Shown: positions 1-7,802 of the stretch, in pieces
How the letters are laid out: each line of letters starts with the position of its first letter
Position numbering within the stretch: position 1 is the first letter of the stretch
Assembly (NCBI GenBank): GCA_022616415.1
Contig: JAKEEU010000139.1
Coordinates: 1 to 36,801 of the forward strand
DNA: 36,801 nt
Source: Candidatus Zhuqueibacterota bacterium
GTDB lineage: Bacteria; Zhuqueibacterota; Zhuqueibacteria; Zhuqueibacterales; Zhuqueibacteraceae
Reading direction: 5' to 3'
Notes under the pieces: model-generated
Databases searched by the model: none
Told to the model about the DNA's origin: nothing
Seen by the model: the letters and a program-made list of their open reading frames with translations, nothing else
Position numbers and translations under genes: made by a program

Positions 1-40
1 AGCGCGTTTGGTTGAGTTTTCACCCATTCCCAACTGCAAA

Positions 41-493
41 ATGGGCACAATATTTAGATTGGCGGCGCGCGCCGATGTCGACTTGCTCGTGCGCTTCATG
101 CGCGAGTTTTACGACTACGACCATTTGCCGTTTGACGAACCCGCCGCGCGCCAGGCGCTGGAAAATATCTTGCAAGATCATGCGTTGGGCCGCGTGTGGC
201 TCATTCAAGATGGCGAGCAGGCTATCGGCTACGTCGTGCTCACGCTGGGTTACAGCCTGGAATATCACGGCCGCGATGCGTTTGTTGACGAAATCTATAT
301 CAGCGCCAGCCATCGCGGCAAAGGCATCGGCACGCAGATCATCCAATTTTTGGAAGAAGTTTGCCGCAACCTCGAAGTGCAGGCTTTGCACCTCGAAGTC
401 GAACGCGCCAACACCAAGGCACAGGCATTTTATCATAAAGTCGGTTTCGAAGATCACGATCGTTATTTGTTGACGAAACGGATGGCAAAATGA
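41..493 (+). CDS. GNAT family N-acetyltransferase
   Basis: This is a single GNAT domain that would transfer an acetyl group from acetyl-CoA to an amine; the substrate cannot be told. The acetyl-CoA pyrophosphate-binding motif HRGKGIG is clear about two thirds along, after the FVDEIYIS strand, and the AFYHKVGFE segment near the end is the usual motif B. At about 150 residues it is normal for the family. I start it at the ATG at 41 because the fold begins directly after it (FRLAARADVDLL). The frame stays open upstream through a TTG at 8 to the window edge, so a longer N-terminus cannot be excluded. No Shine-Dalgarno is visible before 41. Confidence 0.85.
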   Translation: MGTIFRLAARADVDLLVRFMREFYDYDHLPFDEPAARQALENILQDHALGRVWLIQDGEQAIGYVVLTLGYSLEYHGRDAFVDEIYISASHRGKGIGTQIIQFLEEVCRNLEVQALHLEVERANTKAQAFYHKVGFEDHDRYLLTKRMAK

Positions 494-494
494 C

Positions 495-572
495 GTTAGC
501 CTGTTCGCCGGTTTGCCAGTTCGCCTGTTAGGCTTTTAATCGGCAAACTGGCTAACGAGCCAACTGGCCAAC
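495..572. repeat. Inverted repeat built of 8-nt tandem units
   Basis: Five consecutive 8-nt units of the form gttNgccN run from 495 to 534, then a 6-nt spacer (535-540), then four units of the complement NggcNaac from 541 to 572. The whole can fold into one long imperfect hairpin. It fills the gap between the acetyltransferase stop and the Shine-Dalgarno of the next gene. There is no U-tract after it, so it is not a standard terminator. Confidence 0.85.
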
Positions 573-588
573 AATTAGGTGAAGAACC

Positions 589-2934
589 ATGCCCCAAAAA
601 CAGCAACAATTTTCTTTTGTAGAAAAGATCAAACAGCAACTCGTCGCCATTCTGCACTCCGGCAGCAGCCAGAACGAGCGGCCTTTTTTGAAGAAGCACA
701 ACGAGAGCAACATTCCTGGGCTGTTCATCGTCGGCGATCTGGCCGGCGCGCCGGTGATCAAATACGCGATGGCGCAAGGCTTCGAAGTCATCGAACACAT
801 TGCGGCTTTGCCGAATGCCATCGGCGGCAGCGATAAAGATATCTACGACGTCGTTATTATCGGCGCGGGCGCCGCCGGCTTGAATGCGGCGCTGCAAGCC
901 AAAGAGCGCGGCATGCGTTACGTTCTGCTCGAAAAAGAGCAGATCGCCAACACCATCGAAAATTTTCCTGAAGGCAAATATGTTTATGCCGAGCCCGACA
1001 GCCAACCGCCCAAAGGCAAGCTCTGGCTCGATGGCGCGACAAAAGAAGATTTGACCAGGCGCTGGAATCAGATTATTAAAGACAATCAGCTCGACGTCCG
1101 CACCTCGGAAGGCGTCACGGGCCTGGAGAGAAAAGACGGCGTCTTCCGCGTCAAAACGCCGAAGGCCACGTATCGCAGCAAGCGCGTGGTTTTGGCGACC
1201 GGGCAACGCGGCAATCCGCGCAAGCTCAAAGTTAAAGGCGAAGATCGCGAACACGTTTATCATCGGCTCTATTCGCCGCGCAAATACAAAAACGAGAACA
1301 TCATCGTTGTCGGCGGCGGCAACAGCGCGGTTGAAGCCGCACTGACTTTGAGCGAGCAAAACCAAGTTTATCTCTCCTATCGCGGCAGCGAGTTCGCGCG
1401 CATTTTCAAAGACAACGAGCGCAAGCTCAATAAGGCGATTGCGGCGAAGCGGATCGAGCCTATTCTCAACTCCAACGTTACCGAGTTTGCCGAACACGAG
1501 GCGACGCTGAAAATCAATCGCGGCGGGTCGGATGAAATTCGCAAAATTCCGTATGATCATGCCTTCGTGCTCGTCGGCGCGGACGTGCCGAGAGTTTTTC
1601 TCAAATCACTCGGCCTTAAAATGGAGAACGAGTGGGAAGGCAGCGTTTTGCGCGCCATCGGCCTTGCCTTGCTCGGTTTCATCGGCCTGTCGATTTTCGG
1701 CGCGGCGTATGGCGGCCACCCATCATTTCTCGGCTTCGATTTGTCGTTTGCGCCAAGTTGGATCGGCGCACTGATTTGGGTTGCCGGGCTTGCCGGCTTG
1801 ATCTTCTTTGGTGTCAAAGGCGACCGCTTCGCGTGGGTGGGGCTCTCGTTCATTGTGTGGTATACGATTTACGGCGCGAAAGTCGGCAAAGGCGAGGAGT
1901 TTTGGCCGTACAAAGATTGGGGCTACAAATTTCTTTCGTTCTTCGACCGGCCCTGGTCGTTTTGGTATACGGTCATGTACACGGCGCTGATGACAGTGTT
2001 CGGCCTGCAAGCGCTCAAACGCTGGGGCCTCGACCGCAAAGATAAATTTCAAATCTGGCGCTACGTCAGCTTGCTCAGCTTCCAGTGGATTTTCTTCTTC
2101 CTCATTCCGGAGTTTCTTTTTCAATACGCGGTCAAATACCAATGGGTCGGTGAGAAGCTGGCAAATGACCCGGTGTTCGCCGAGCAAGCGTGGCGCAGTT
2201 ACGGCCTCATTTACGCGTGGCCGCTATTTTTCTACACGTTCTTTTATAGCCCGCATCAAGTGTGGGTGGTTTGGGGCGTGCTGCTGACGTTCGTGCTCAT
2301 TCCGATTTTTGCACTCTTCAACGGCAAGCGTTACTGCTCGTGGATTTGCGGCTGCGGCGGCCTGGCGGAAACTTTCGGCGACCGCTGGCGGCATCTCGCG
2401 CCCAAGGGCAAAACTTCGATCAAGTGGGAATGGATGAATTATGTCGTGCTCGGCGCTGCCACGGTGATTACCGTGTTGGTGTTGGCGAAAGATACGTATA
2501 ACGCCATTGCCGGCACTGCAGATCTCGGCATTCGTCTCTATCGCATTTACGCCGATGTTTGGCTCGTCGGCATATTGCCGGTGACGCTGTATCCCTTTCT
2601 CGGCGGCAAAGTGTGGTGCCGTTACTGGTGTCCGCTCGCGAAGCTCATGCATCTGCAATCGCATCTTTTCGCGAAAATCAAAATCGGGAAATTCAAAATC
2701 GTCGCCAACGACAAGTGCATCGGCTGCTACGAGTGCTCGCGCAATTGCCAGGTCGGCATCGACGTAATGAACTACTCGCTGAAGCAGCAAGTGCTGGACA
2801 ACTCGACCAGCTCGTGCATCGGCTGCGGCATCTGCGTCAGCGTGTGCCCGATGGATGTCTTGAGCTTCGGCGAGACAAACGGGCATTCTGCACCGGTGAA
2901 GATCATGAATATGAAGGGGCAACCGGTGGGGTGA
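589..2934 (+). CDS. Fused FAD/NAD(P)-binding oxidoreductase and NapH-like 4Fe-4S membrane protein
   Basis: A 781-residue fusion. Residues 85-350 look like a thioredoxin-reductase/YpdA-type flavoprotein with two dinucleotide folds, GAGAAG at 92-97 and GGGNSA from 242. From about 355 there are several membrane segments. Then follow the cysteine motifs of NapH/CcoG-like proteins: CSWICGC at 583-589 and WCRYWCP ending at 682. Two ferredoxin-type clusters come last, CIGCYECSRNC (710-720) and CIGCGICVSVC (743-753). It probably passes electrons from NAD(P)H through flavin to iron-sulfur centres at the membrane; partner and acceptor are unknown. Odd: the glycine-aspartate motif that normally closes the FAD domain (PGLFIVGD) sits at residues 43-50, before the first fold. 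The start ATG follows AGGTGA. Confidence 0.85.
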   Translation: MPQKQQQFSFVEKIKQQLVAILHSGSSQNERPFLKKHNESNIPGLFIVGDLAGAPVIKYAMAQGFEVIEHIAALPNAIGGSDKDIYDVVIIGAGAAGLNAALQAKERGMRYVLLEKEQIANTIENFPEGKYVYAEPDSQPPKGKLWLDGATKEDLTRRWNQIIKDNQLDVRTSEGVTGLERKDGVFRVKTPKATYRSKRVVLATGQRGNPRKLKVKGEDREHVYHRLYSPRKYKNENIIVVGGGNSAVEAALTLSEQNQVYLSYRGSEFARIFKDNERKLNKAIAAKRIEPILNSNVTEFAEHEATLKINRGGSDEIRKIPYDHAFVLVGADVPRVFLKSLGLKMENEWEGSVLRAIGLALLGFIGLSIFGAAYGGHPSFLGFDLSFAPSWIGALIWVAGLAGLIFFGVKGDRFAWVGLSFIVWYTIYGAKVGKGEEFWPYKDWGYKFLSFFDRPWSFWYTVMYTALMTVFGLQALKRWGLDRKDKFQIWRYVSLLSFQWIFFFLIPEFLFQYAVKYQWVGEKLANDPVFAEQAWRSYGLIYAWPLFFYTFFYSPHQVWVVWGVLLTFVLIPIFALFNGKRYCSWICGCGGLAETFGDRWRHLAPKGKTSIKWEWMNYVVLGAATVITVLVLAKDTYNAIAGTADLGIRLYRIYADVWLVGILPVTLYPFLGGKVWCRYWCPLAKLMHLQSHLFAKIKIGKFKIVANDKCIGCYECSRNCQVGIDVMNYSLKQQVLDNSTSSCIGCGICVSVCPMDVLSFGETNGHSAPVKIMNMKGQPVG

Positions 2935-2980
2935 GAAATAAAACGTAGCACAGAGGCGCTGCCTTTTTACCGGCAAGACC

Positions 2981-3011
2981 TTGCATTTTTGCCAATTCTT
3001 CTTTAACTTTA
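2981..3011 (+). promoter_or_regulatory. Bacteroidota-like promoter candidate
   Basis: TTG at 2981-2983, 20 nt, then TAACTTTA at 3004-3011, close to the TTG/TAnnTTTG pattern of Bacteroidota housekeeping promoters. It starts with the same 12-nt stretch (TTGCATTTTTG and the preceding C) as the site at 6285. It lies about 30 nt before the start of the Rpn-like gene. Confidence 0.5.
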
Positions 3012-3039
3012 TTTGTGATAAGATAATTTCGGGGCTATA

Positions 3040-3873
3040 ATGGACTGGCATCGCTTATTCGGCTTGACCTTGACGGATTATTTTACCGACACTGCATATC
3101 GAGTCGAGCTGGAGAAAGATCTTTCACTGAAACAGCAGTTGTTGGATTTGGTTATTATCGAGCAGGAATCCGGCAGGCCAATTCAAGAACTGCCTGACGG
3201 CCTCGAAAATTTGGCGCGACACAATCTCTTGACCTATAAATCCCTGCGCCAGCCTTTGGATGCTTGGGCGCTTGACGAGCTTGTTGGCCATTATGTCAAC
3301 TATCGCAAACAGATCAGTTCATCTTTGGATGAGTTGTTGCCTGTCGATGACTTTCGATTATATGCTGTCAGCACTCGCGATCCTGAAAAGCTAAAGGCAG
3401 AGATCGCACTCGCGCCGGTTGACGCAGGGGTATATGAAGTGCAATGGGGCAGTCGTCGTATTCGGATTATCGTTCTCACTCAAATTCCGCAAGCTGACCG
3501 TAATGCAATTTGGCAATTATTCAGCGGGATACCGGAACAGGTTCGATATGGCGCTTCGCAATATCGCTGGCGGCGACCGAATAGCAGCACGATTATTTAT
3601 AAACTGTATGAACAATATCAAGTGGAGAATATAGCCATGCCTTACACAACGGAAGATTTCTACCGCGAATTCACGAAAGAGCATCTCTATTGGCTGACGC
3701 CGGAAGAGCGGCTTAAGGGATTGTCGGTAGATGATATACTCAAAAGTCTTTCGGTAGATGACCTTCTCAAAAGACTGCCACTGGAAGATATCTTGAAAAA
3801 ACTGTCAGCGCAAGAAATCGAAGCTTATTTAAAAAAGCTTCGCGAAGCTTCCGAGGCAAAAACACCGGCCTAA
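3040..3873 (+). CDS. Rpn-like PD-(D/E)XK nuclease-family protein with C-terminal 9-residue repeats
   Basis: A 277-residue protein resembling the Rpn/transposase-associated nuclease families. The N-terminal region has a glutamate (ELEKDLSLKQQLLD) followed by LLDLVIIEQ, which fits a degenerate PD-(D/E)XK core, and then a helical region (DAWALDELVGHYVNYRK) common to this family. The C-terminus carries about four and a half tandem 9-residue units (LTPEERLKG, LSVDDILKS, LSVDDLLKR, LPLEDILKK, then LSAQE) from residue 219. They are 27 bp each at the DNA level from 3694. Such leucine-rich tails are typical of Rpn-like proteins. It stands alone with its own promoter-like site. Nuclease activity is inferred from resemblance only; the active-site assignment is not certain. 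Confidence 0.6.
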   Translation: MDWHRLFGLTLTDYFTDTAYRVELEKDLSLKQQLLDLVIIEQESGRPIQELPDGLENLARHNLLTYKSLRQPLDAWALDELVGHYVNYRKQISSSLDELLPVDDFRLYAVSTRDPEKLKAEIALAPVDAGVYEVQWGSRRIRIIVLTQIPQADRNAIWQLFSGIPEQVRYGASQYRWRRPNSSTIIYKLYEQYQVENIAMPYTTEDFYREFTKEHLYWLTPEERLKGLSVDDILKSLSVDDLLKRLPLEDILKKLSAQEIEAYLKKLREASEAKTPA

Positions 3874-4253
3874 ATCGGCAACTACCAACGCTTGACAATC
3901 TCAATCATTCCAAGCCTTCAACATAAAACGAAAATACTTTTCTCGGAGTATCCGCTTTAACGCAATCTGCTGGGGCATCATGGCTTCTTTAACCAAATGG
4001 CGGTTGCGCTGCGGAGCAAATTGGGATTGATTTATTTGAATCTCAAGGCGTAATCGGAAAACGACTTGTTTGCCATGCCTTGATTGCCGGCGCTCGAGAT
4101 TGGTAGTTTGGCAAAAGAGACTTTTTGTTTATGCTACGCTTTATGCCGGAGCTGCCGGAAATTTTCGTCAGGTGAATTCACATTAGTCCTGCTGTGGTAA
4201 GGTGTGAAATTACGATTATTCATTGTGGACAATTTAATTCAGGAGGAATATGA
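3874..4253. other. Gap with no recognisable gene
   Basis: About 380 bases with no ORF that looks coding and no strong palindrome. The base composition turns visibly more AT-rich toward 4254. The only clear signal is the Shine-Dalgarno AGGAGG at 4241-4246 for the next gene. This may be the left flank of an acquired segment, because a gene tail of different origin survives on the right side at 5267-5329. Confidence 0.5.
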
Positions 4254-5249
4254 ATGATTACTGTACTCTATTCGTCCAAGTCTATTCTTGCAAAGATTAA
4301 AGAAGTGCTTGGTGATCCAAGTACAAATGATCGTCGAGTCGTCTTGGTTGCATATTTAGGTAAAAGTGCTGGGGCCTATTTGCCACATCCAAAAGGTCTA
4401 CACATCATCTGTAGCCCTACACCTGGAGGAACAAGTCCCACAGCAATTCGCCAGTTGATTCAGCGTGGCGCTAAAGTGGAGTTCTCAGATTACCTTCATA
4501 TGAAAGTATATTGGTCTAATCGCGGAGGTTGTATTATTTCATCCGCCAATGCCTCCTCCAACGCGCTTGGAGTTGGAAATCTGAAGGAAGCGGGTGTCTA
4601 CCTTCCTCCTGGCGAAGTCGACATTGATAAGTTGATAACATATGAATCTCCCAAACCGGTCACACGCTCAGCGCTAGAACGTCTACAGCGCGCAAATAGG
4701 CTGCTTCCACCAAACCTGCAATCTGATCCCGATCAATATAGTACAAAAGCGACGTTCGATTATCTTTCATGGTATCATTCTCCCTACCGTGATTCAGATT
4801 CATGGAAACTAGGGTGGTGGGAAGACTCGGAGTTAGAAACAGCAACATCTGCAAAAGAAAAGTCCCGTATTGAATACGGAAGGACAGAACCAAAAGCAGC
4901 GCTCAATGTCGCAGATGGTACAGTTCGAAAAGCAGACTGGCTTCTTTGCTTCGAGATCGTCAACCGTCGTAGCGTCCGAAATTTTGCTTGGATGTTTGTC
5001 GATTTCGTGGTTCCAGTGAAGCCTTCCGAAAGAAAGGCATACGAGAAAGATTATCCATTTCAAGCTATCCAAGTATTTCCGCTTCACCGTTATCCGAGAC
5101 CACCGTTTCAGATCACGCAAAATTTCCGCCAAACTTTTAAGAAAGCTGCCAGTGCATTTGGATTACACCGAATCGAAGAACAGGTGTCTCTCAATCCTCC
5201 GAAATCGATGATAGAACGTATTGCTAAAATTATGCAAAAAGGTGGATAG
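4254..5249 (+). CDS. Phospholipase D-fold protein, possibly a restriction-type nuclease
   Basis: A 331-residue protein with one PLD-like half-site: H82-x-K84, then SSAN (96-99), spaced as in HxK(x)4D(x)6GSxN. The aspartate is replaced by N89 and the glycine by serine. One half-site suggests that a dimer would form the active site, as in BfiI and Nuc. The rest (DFLSWYHSPYR-like aromatic region, residues 170-320) is not recognised. Codon and base use are more AT-rich than in the neighbours, and a gene remnant follows, so horizontal acquisition is likely. The start is the ATG 7 nt after AGGAGG. An ATG in another frame at 4250 is ignored. No methyltransferase neighbour is present, so a complete restriction system is not shown. 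A role in defence is an inference. Confidence 0.65.
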   Translation: MITVLYSSKSILAKIKEVLGDPSTNDRRVVLVAYLGKSAGAYLPHPKGLHIICSPTPGGTSPTAIRQLIQRGAKVEFSDYLHMKVYWSNRGGCIISSANASSNALGVGNLKEAGVYLPPGEVDIDKLITYESPKPVTRSALERLQRANRLLPPNLQSDPDQYSTKATFDYLSWYHSPYRDSDSWKLGWWEDSELETATSAKEKSRIEYGRTEPKAALNVADGTVRKADWLLCFEIVNRRSVRNFAWMFVDFVVPVKPSERKAYEKDYPFQAIQVFPLHRYPRPPFQITQNFRQTFKKAASAFGLHRIEEQVSLNPPKSMIERIAKIMQKGG

Positions 5250-5266
5250 AAATCTTGGAGGTTTGA

Positions 5267-5329
5267 ACTGGGTCTAACGATGGAAGCTATCCCGCCATCA
5301 TCATCAACAACATCGACTTGGAGAAATGA
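5267..5329 (+). pseudogene. Orphan C-terminal tail of a lost gene
   Basis: Between the PLD-fold gene and the ketopantoate reductase, an open stretch encodes about 20 residues ending in GSYPAIIINNIDLEK and a TGA. This TGA overlaps the next ATG by the classical ATGA arrangement. No start codon remains and an in-frame TGA closes it at 5264. The composition (GC-rich, normal codons) matches the surrounding genes and not the AT-rich gene before it. I read it as the end of a gene whose body was lost or displaced. I do not recognise the family. Confidence 0.4.
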
Positions 5330-6267
5330 AAATAGCCATTGTCGGAGCCGGCGGCGTGGGAGGATATTATGGGGCCTTGCTCGCGCGCGCCGGGCATGAG
5401 GTGACATTTATCGCGCGCGGTGAGCATCTGCAAGCCCTACGCGCGCAAGGGCTGCAAGTCAGAAGTATTTTGGGCGATTTTGCGGTTTCGCCGGTGCGCG
5501 CTACGGCAACGCCCGTTGAAATCGGGCCGGTCGATTTAATCGTTGTCGCGGTCAAGACCTATCATTTGGATGAAGCGGCGCAGATGCTCACACCCCTGTT
5601 GGCGCCAACCACCGTGGTCCTGCCGTTTGAGAATGGCGTCGATGCGGTTGAGCGGCTGGGTGCGGTTATTGGGCAAGGACCTATGCTCGGCGGCGCAACA
5701 TGGATTTCGGCAGCGATTGAAGCGCCGGGGGTTATCGGGCATTACAGCCTGTTTCGGCGTGTCGTGTTGGGCGAGTTCAATGGGCAAGTGACGCCGCGAC
5801 TGCAGGCGACCTTTGAAGCATTTCAGCGCACCGGAATATCAGTTGAGATCAGCGCGGACATCCGCACGGTGTTATGGTCAAAATTGGTGTTCATAGCGGC
5901 AGTGGGTGCGATCGGGAGTTTGACGCGGGTGACGTTTGGTGAGTTTCACCAGGTGAATGAAACGCGGGTGGCGCTGAAAGCCGCGATTGCAGAAATCATC
6001 GCGGTGGGGCAGGCAAACGGTGCGAAGTTGCAGGCGTCGCTGGCAGAAGATACGCTTGCTTTCATCGACAAAAGTGCTGCGGAGTTGAAGCCATCGTTAC
6101 AGCGGGATATCGAAGCTGGGCGTGTCAGTGAACTCGAATCGCTGATCGGGGTGGTTGTGCGTTTGGGAGCCGAAGCGGGAGTCCCGACTCCGGTGATGAG
6201 TTTGGCATACGCCATGCTCAAGCCGGGACTGTTGAAGGCGCAAGGGAAGCTCGCAATGGTTATTTGA
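5326..6267 (+). CDS. 2-dehydropantoate 2-reductase-like protein
   Basis: The 313-residue length and layout are those of ketopantoate reductase (ApbA/PanE), which reduces ketopantoate to pantoate with NADPH in pantothenate and CoA synthesis. The Rossmann motif GAGGVGG is at 7-13. PFENGVDA marks the middle of the N-domain, and the C-domain has K186 in the WSKLVFIAA segment and the GRVSELESLIG stretch with E269. In the canonical enzyme an asparagine follows the lysine (KLxxN); here that place is isoleucine/alanine, as in a paralogous subgroup. The true substrate may therefore differ. The start ATG overlaps an upstream TGA and has GGAG 5 nt before it. Confidence 0.8.
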   Translation: MKIAIVGAGGVGGYYGALLARAGHEVTFIARGEHLQALRAQGLQVRSILGDFAVSPVRATATPVEIGPVDLIVVAVKTYHLDEAAQMLTPLLAPTTVVLPFENGVDAVERLGAVIGQGPMLGGATWISAAIEAPGVIGHYSLFRRVVLGEFNGQVTPRLQATFEAFQRTGISVEISADIRTVLWSKLVFIAAVGAIGSLTRVTFGEFHQVNETRVALKAAIAEIIAVGQANGAKLQASLAEDTLAFIDKSAAELKPSLQRDIEAGRVSELESLIGVVVRLGAEAGVPTPVMSLAYAMLKPGLLKAQGKLAMVI

Positions 6268-6284
6268 GTTTGGCAACGCCGTCC

Positions 6285-6315
6285 TTGCATTTTTGGTATC
6301 TTTTCTGTAACTTTG
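6285..6315 (+). promoter_or_regulatory. Bacteroidota-like promoter candidate
   Basis: TTG at 6285-6287, a 20-nt spacer and TAACTTTG at 6308-6315, an exact match to TAnnTTTG. It lies about 38 nt before the serine hydrolase start and shares the first 12 nt and TAACTTT with the site at 2981. Confidence 0.6.
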
Positions 6316-6352
6316 ACAACACAGAATAAGCCAACAAATGAGGAGAGCAAGG

Positions 6353-7741
6353 ATGACCAAGCTATTCACGCGGTTCGCCTTTTTATTTTTATTCCTGCCA
6401 TTCTTGCCGCCACTGCAAGCGGCACAAGACGAAACCAATTCCGCCGCAATCCGCGCCATTCTGCAAGAGCGCATTGATAAAAACAAAAAAAGTGTCGGCA
6501 TCGTCGTTGGCTTGATTGACAAAAGTGGCAGTCGAGTCGTTGGCTATGGCAAGCTCAACAAAGATCGTGTGCAAGAACCCGATGGCAATACCGTGTTTGA
6601 AATCGGCTCAATAACCAAAGTCTTCACAGCGATCTTACTCGCAGATATGGTGGAACGCGGCGAAGTGAGTCTCAGTGATCCGATTTCCAAATTCCTGCCC
6701 AAGTCTGTCAAAACTCCGACAAAAGATGGCAAAGAGATTACGCTGCTGCACCTGGCGACGCACACTTCCGGACTGCCGCGCTTGCCTGACAATCTCGATA
6801 TGAAGAACGCCGACAATCCGTATGCGGATTACACCGTCGCGCAGATGTATGATTTCCTCTCGCGCCATCAACTCACGCACGGCATCGGTGAGAAATACGA
6901 ATACTCGAATTATGGTGCGGGCTTGCTGGGGCATCTGCTCGCGCTCAAAGCCGGAACGGATTACGAAACGCTGGTGACGAAGCGAATTTGCGCGCCGCTC
7001 AAAATGAGCAGCACCGCCATCAAACTCTCGCCGGATATGCAAGCCCGCTTGGCACAAGGACATAACGAAGTTTTACGGCCGGCGTCGAATTGGGACATAC
7101 CGACATTGGCCGGCGCCGGTGCATTGCGTTCGACCGCAAACGATATGCTGCTTTTTCTCGGTGCCAATTTGGGCTTCACCAAATCCGCGCTGACGCCAGT
7201 CATACAGAAAACGCATGCAACCCAAAACAGCACAGGCAGGCCGAATTTGGAAATCGCTTTGGGTTGGCATATTCTCAAAAAGCATGACAGCGAAATCATT
7301 TGGCACAATGGCGGCACCGGCGGATATCATTCTTTCATTGGATTTGACAAAAGCAAAAGCCTCGGCGTTGTGGTGCTCTCCAATTCGACTAACGATATCG
7401 ATGACATCGGGCGGCATTTGCTCAATGCAAAATTTGAGTTAGTCAAGCTTGAACCAGTCCAAGAACGAACGGCGATCAAAGTCGATCCGAAAATTTATGA
7501 TGCGTATGTCGGACAATACGAGTTGGCACCGGGATTCATTTTCGATGTCATCGTTGAGAACAATCAATTGATGGTGCAGCTCACCGGCCAGCCGCGTTTT
7601 CCGGTTTTTCCGGAATCCGAAACGAAATTTTTCTATAAAGTGGTTGACGCGCAGCTCACGTTTCAAAAGGACGGCAACGGCAAGGTCACGAGCTTGATTT
7701 TGCACCAAGGCGGGCGCGATCAAACAGCAAAGAAAAAATAG
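6353..7741 (+). CDS. Secreted class C beta-lactamase-fold serine hydrolase with DUF3471 tail
   Basis: An N-terminal signal peptide (FAFLFLFLPFLPPLQA) sends the protein to the periplasm. The serine hydrolase signatures are all present: S86-x-x-K89 (SITK), Y184-S-N186 and H318-N-G320. This family includes AmpC, penicillin-binding esterases and D-amino-acid peptidases. Residues from about 375 to the end (DAYVGQYELAPG...) match the DUF3471 beta domain often attached to these enzymes. At 462 residues it has the size of the esterase/peptidase branch rather than AmpC, so I would not call it a resistance gene. I choose the ATG at 6353 because GGAG lies 9 nt upstream; an in-frame ATG at 6338 lacks this. 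Confidence 0.85.
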   Translation: MTKLFTRFAFLFLFLPFLPPLQAAQDETNSAAIRAILQERIDKNKKSVGIVVGLIDKSGSRVVGYGKLNKDRVQEPDGNTVFEIGSITKVFTAILLADMVERGEVSLSDPISKFLPKSVKTPTKDGKEITLLHLATHTSGLPRLPDNLDMKNADNPYADYTVAQMYDFLSRHQLTHGIGEKYEYSNYGAGLLGHLLALKAGTDYETLVTKRICAPLKMSSTAIKLSPDMQARLAQGHNEVLRPASNWDIPTLAGAGALRSTANDMLLFLGANLGFTKSALTPVIQKTHATQNSTGRPNLEIALGWHILKKHDSEIIWHNGGTGGYHSFIGFDKSKSLGVVVLSNSTNDIDDIGRHLLNAKFELVKLEPVQERTAIKVDPKIYDAYVGQYELAPGFIFDVIVENNQLMVQLTGQPRFPVFPESETKFFYKVVDAQLTFQKDGNGKVTSLILHQGGRDQTAKKK

Positions 7742-7802
7742 CGCTGGCGATAAAGAGATTTTCTGATAAATTTTTAGTTTTCAATTTTTACTTCGTAACG
7801 GA

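Noticed and set aside
496..1560. A 354-codon open frame on the minus strand opposite the oxidoreductase fusion
   Set aside because: It lies antisense to a gene with full domain support and its translation shows no domain; it is a by-product of codon bias.
4081..4145. A TTG/TAnnTTTG promoter before the PLD-fold gene
   Set aside because: The spacer would be 24 nt or the -7 box imperfect, unlike the four other sites.
6353..7741. Antibiotic resistance beta-lactamase
   Set aside because: Length, DUF3471 tail and loose motif spacing fit the esterase/peptidase branch; no regulator such as AmpR is adjacent.
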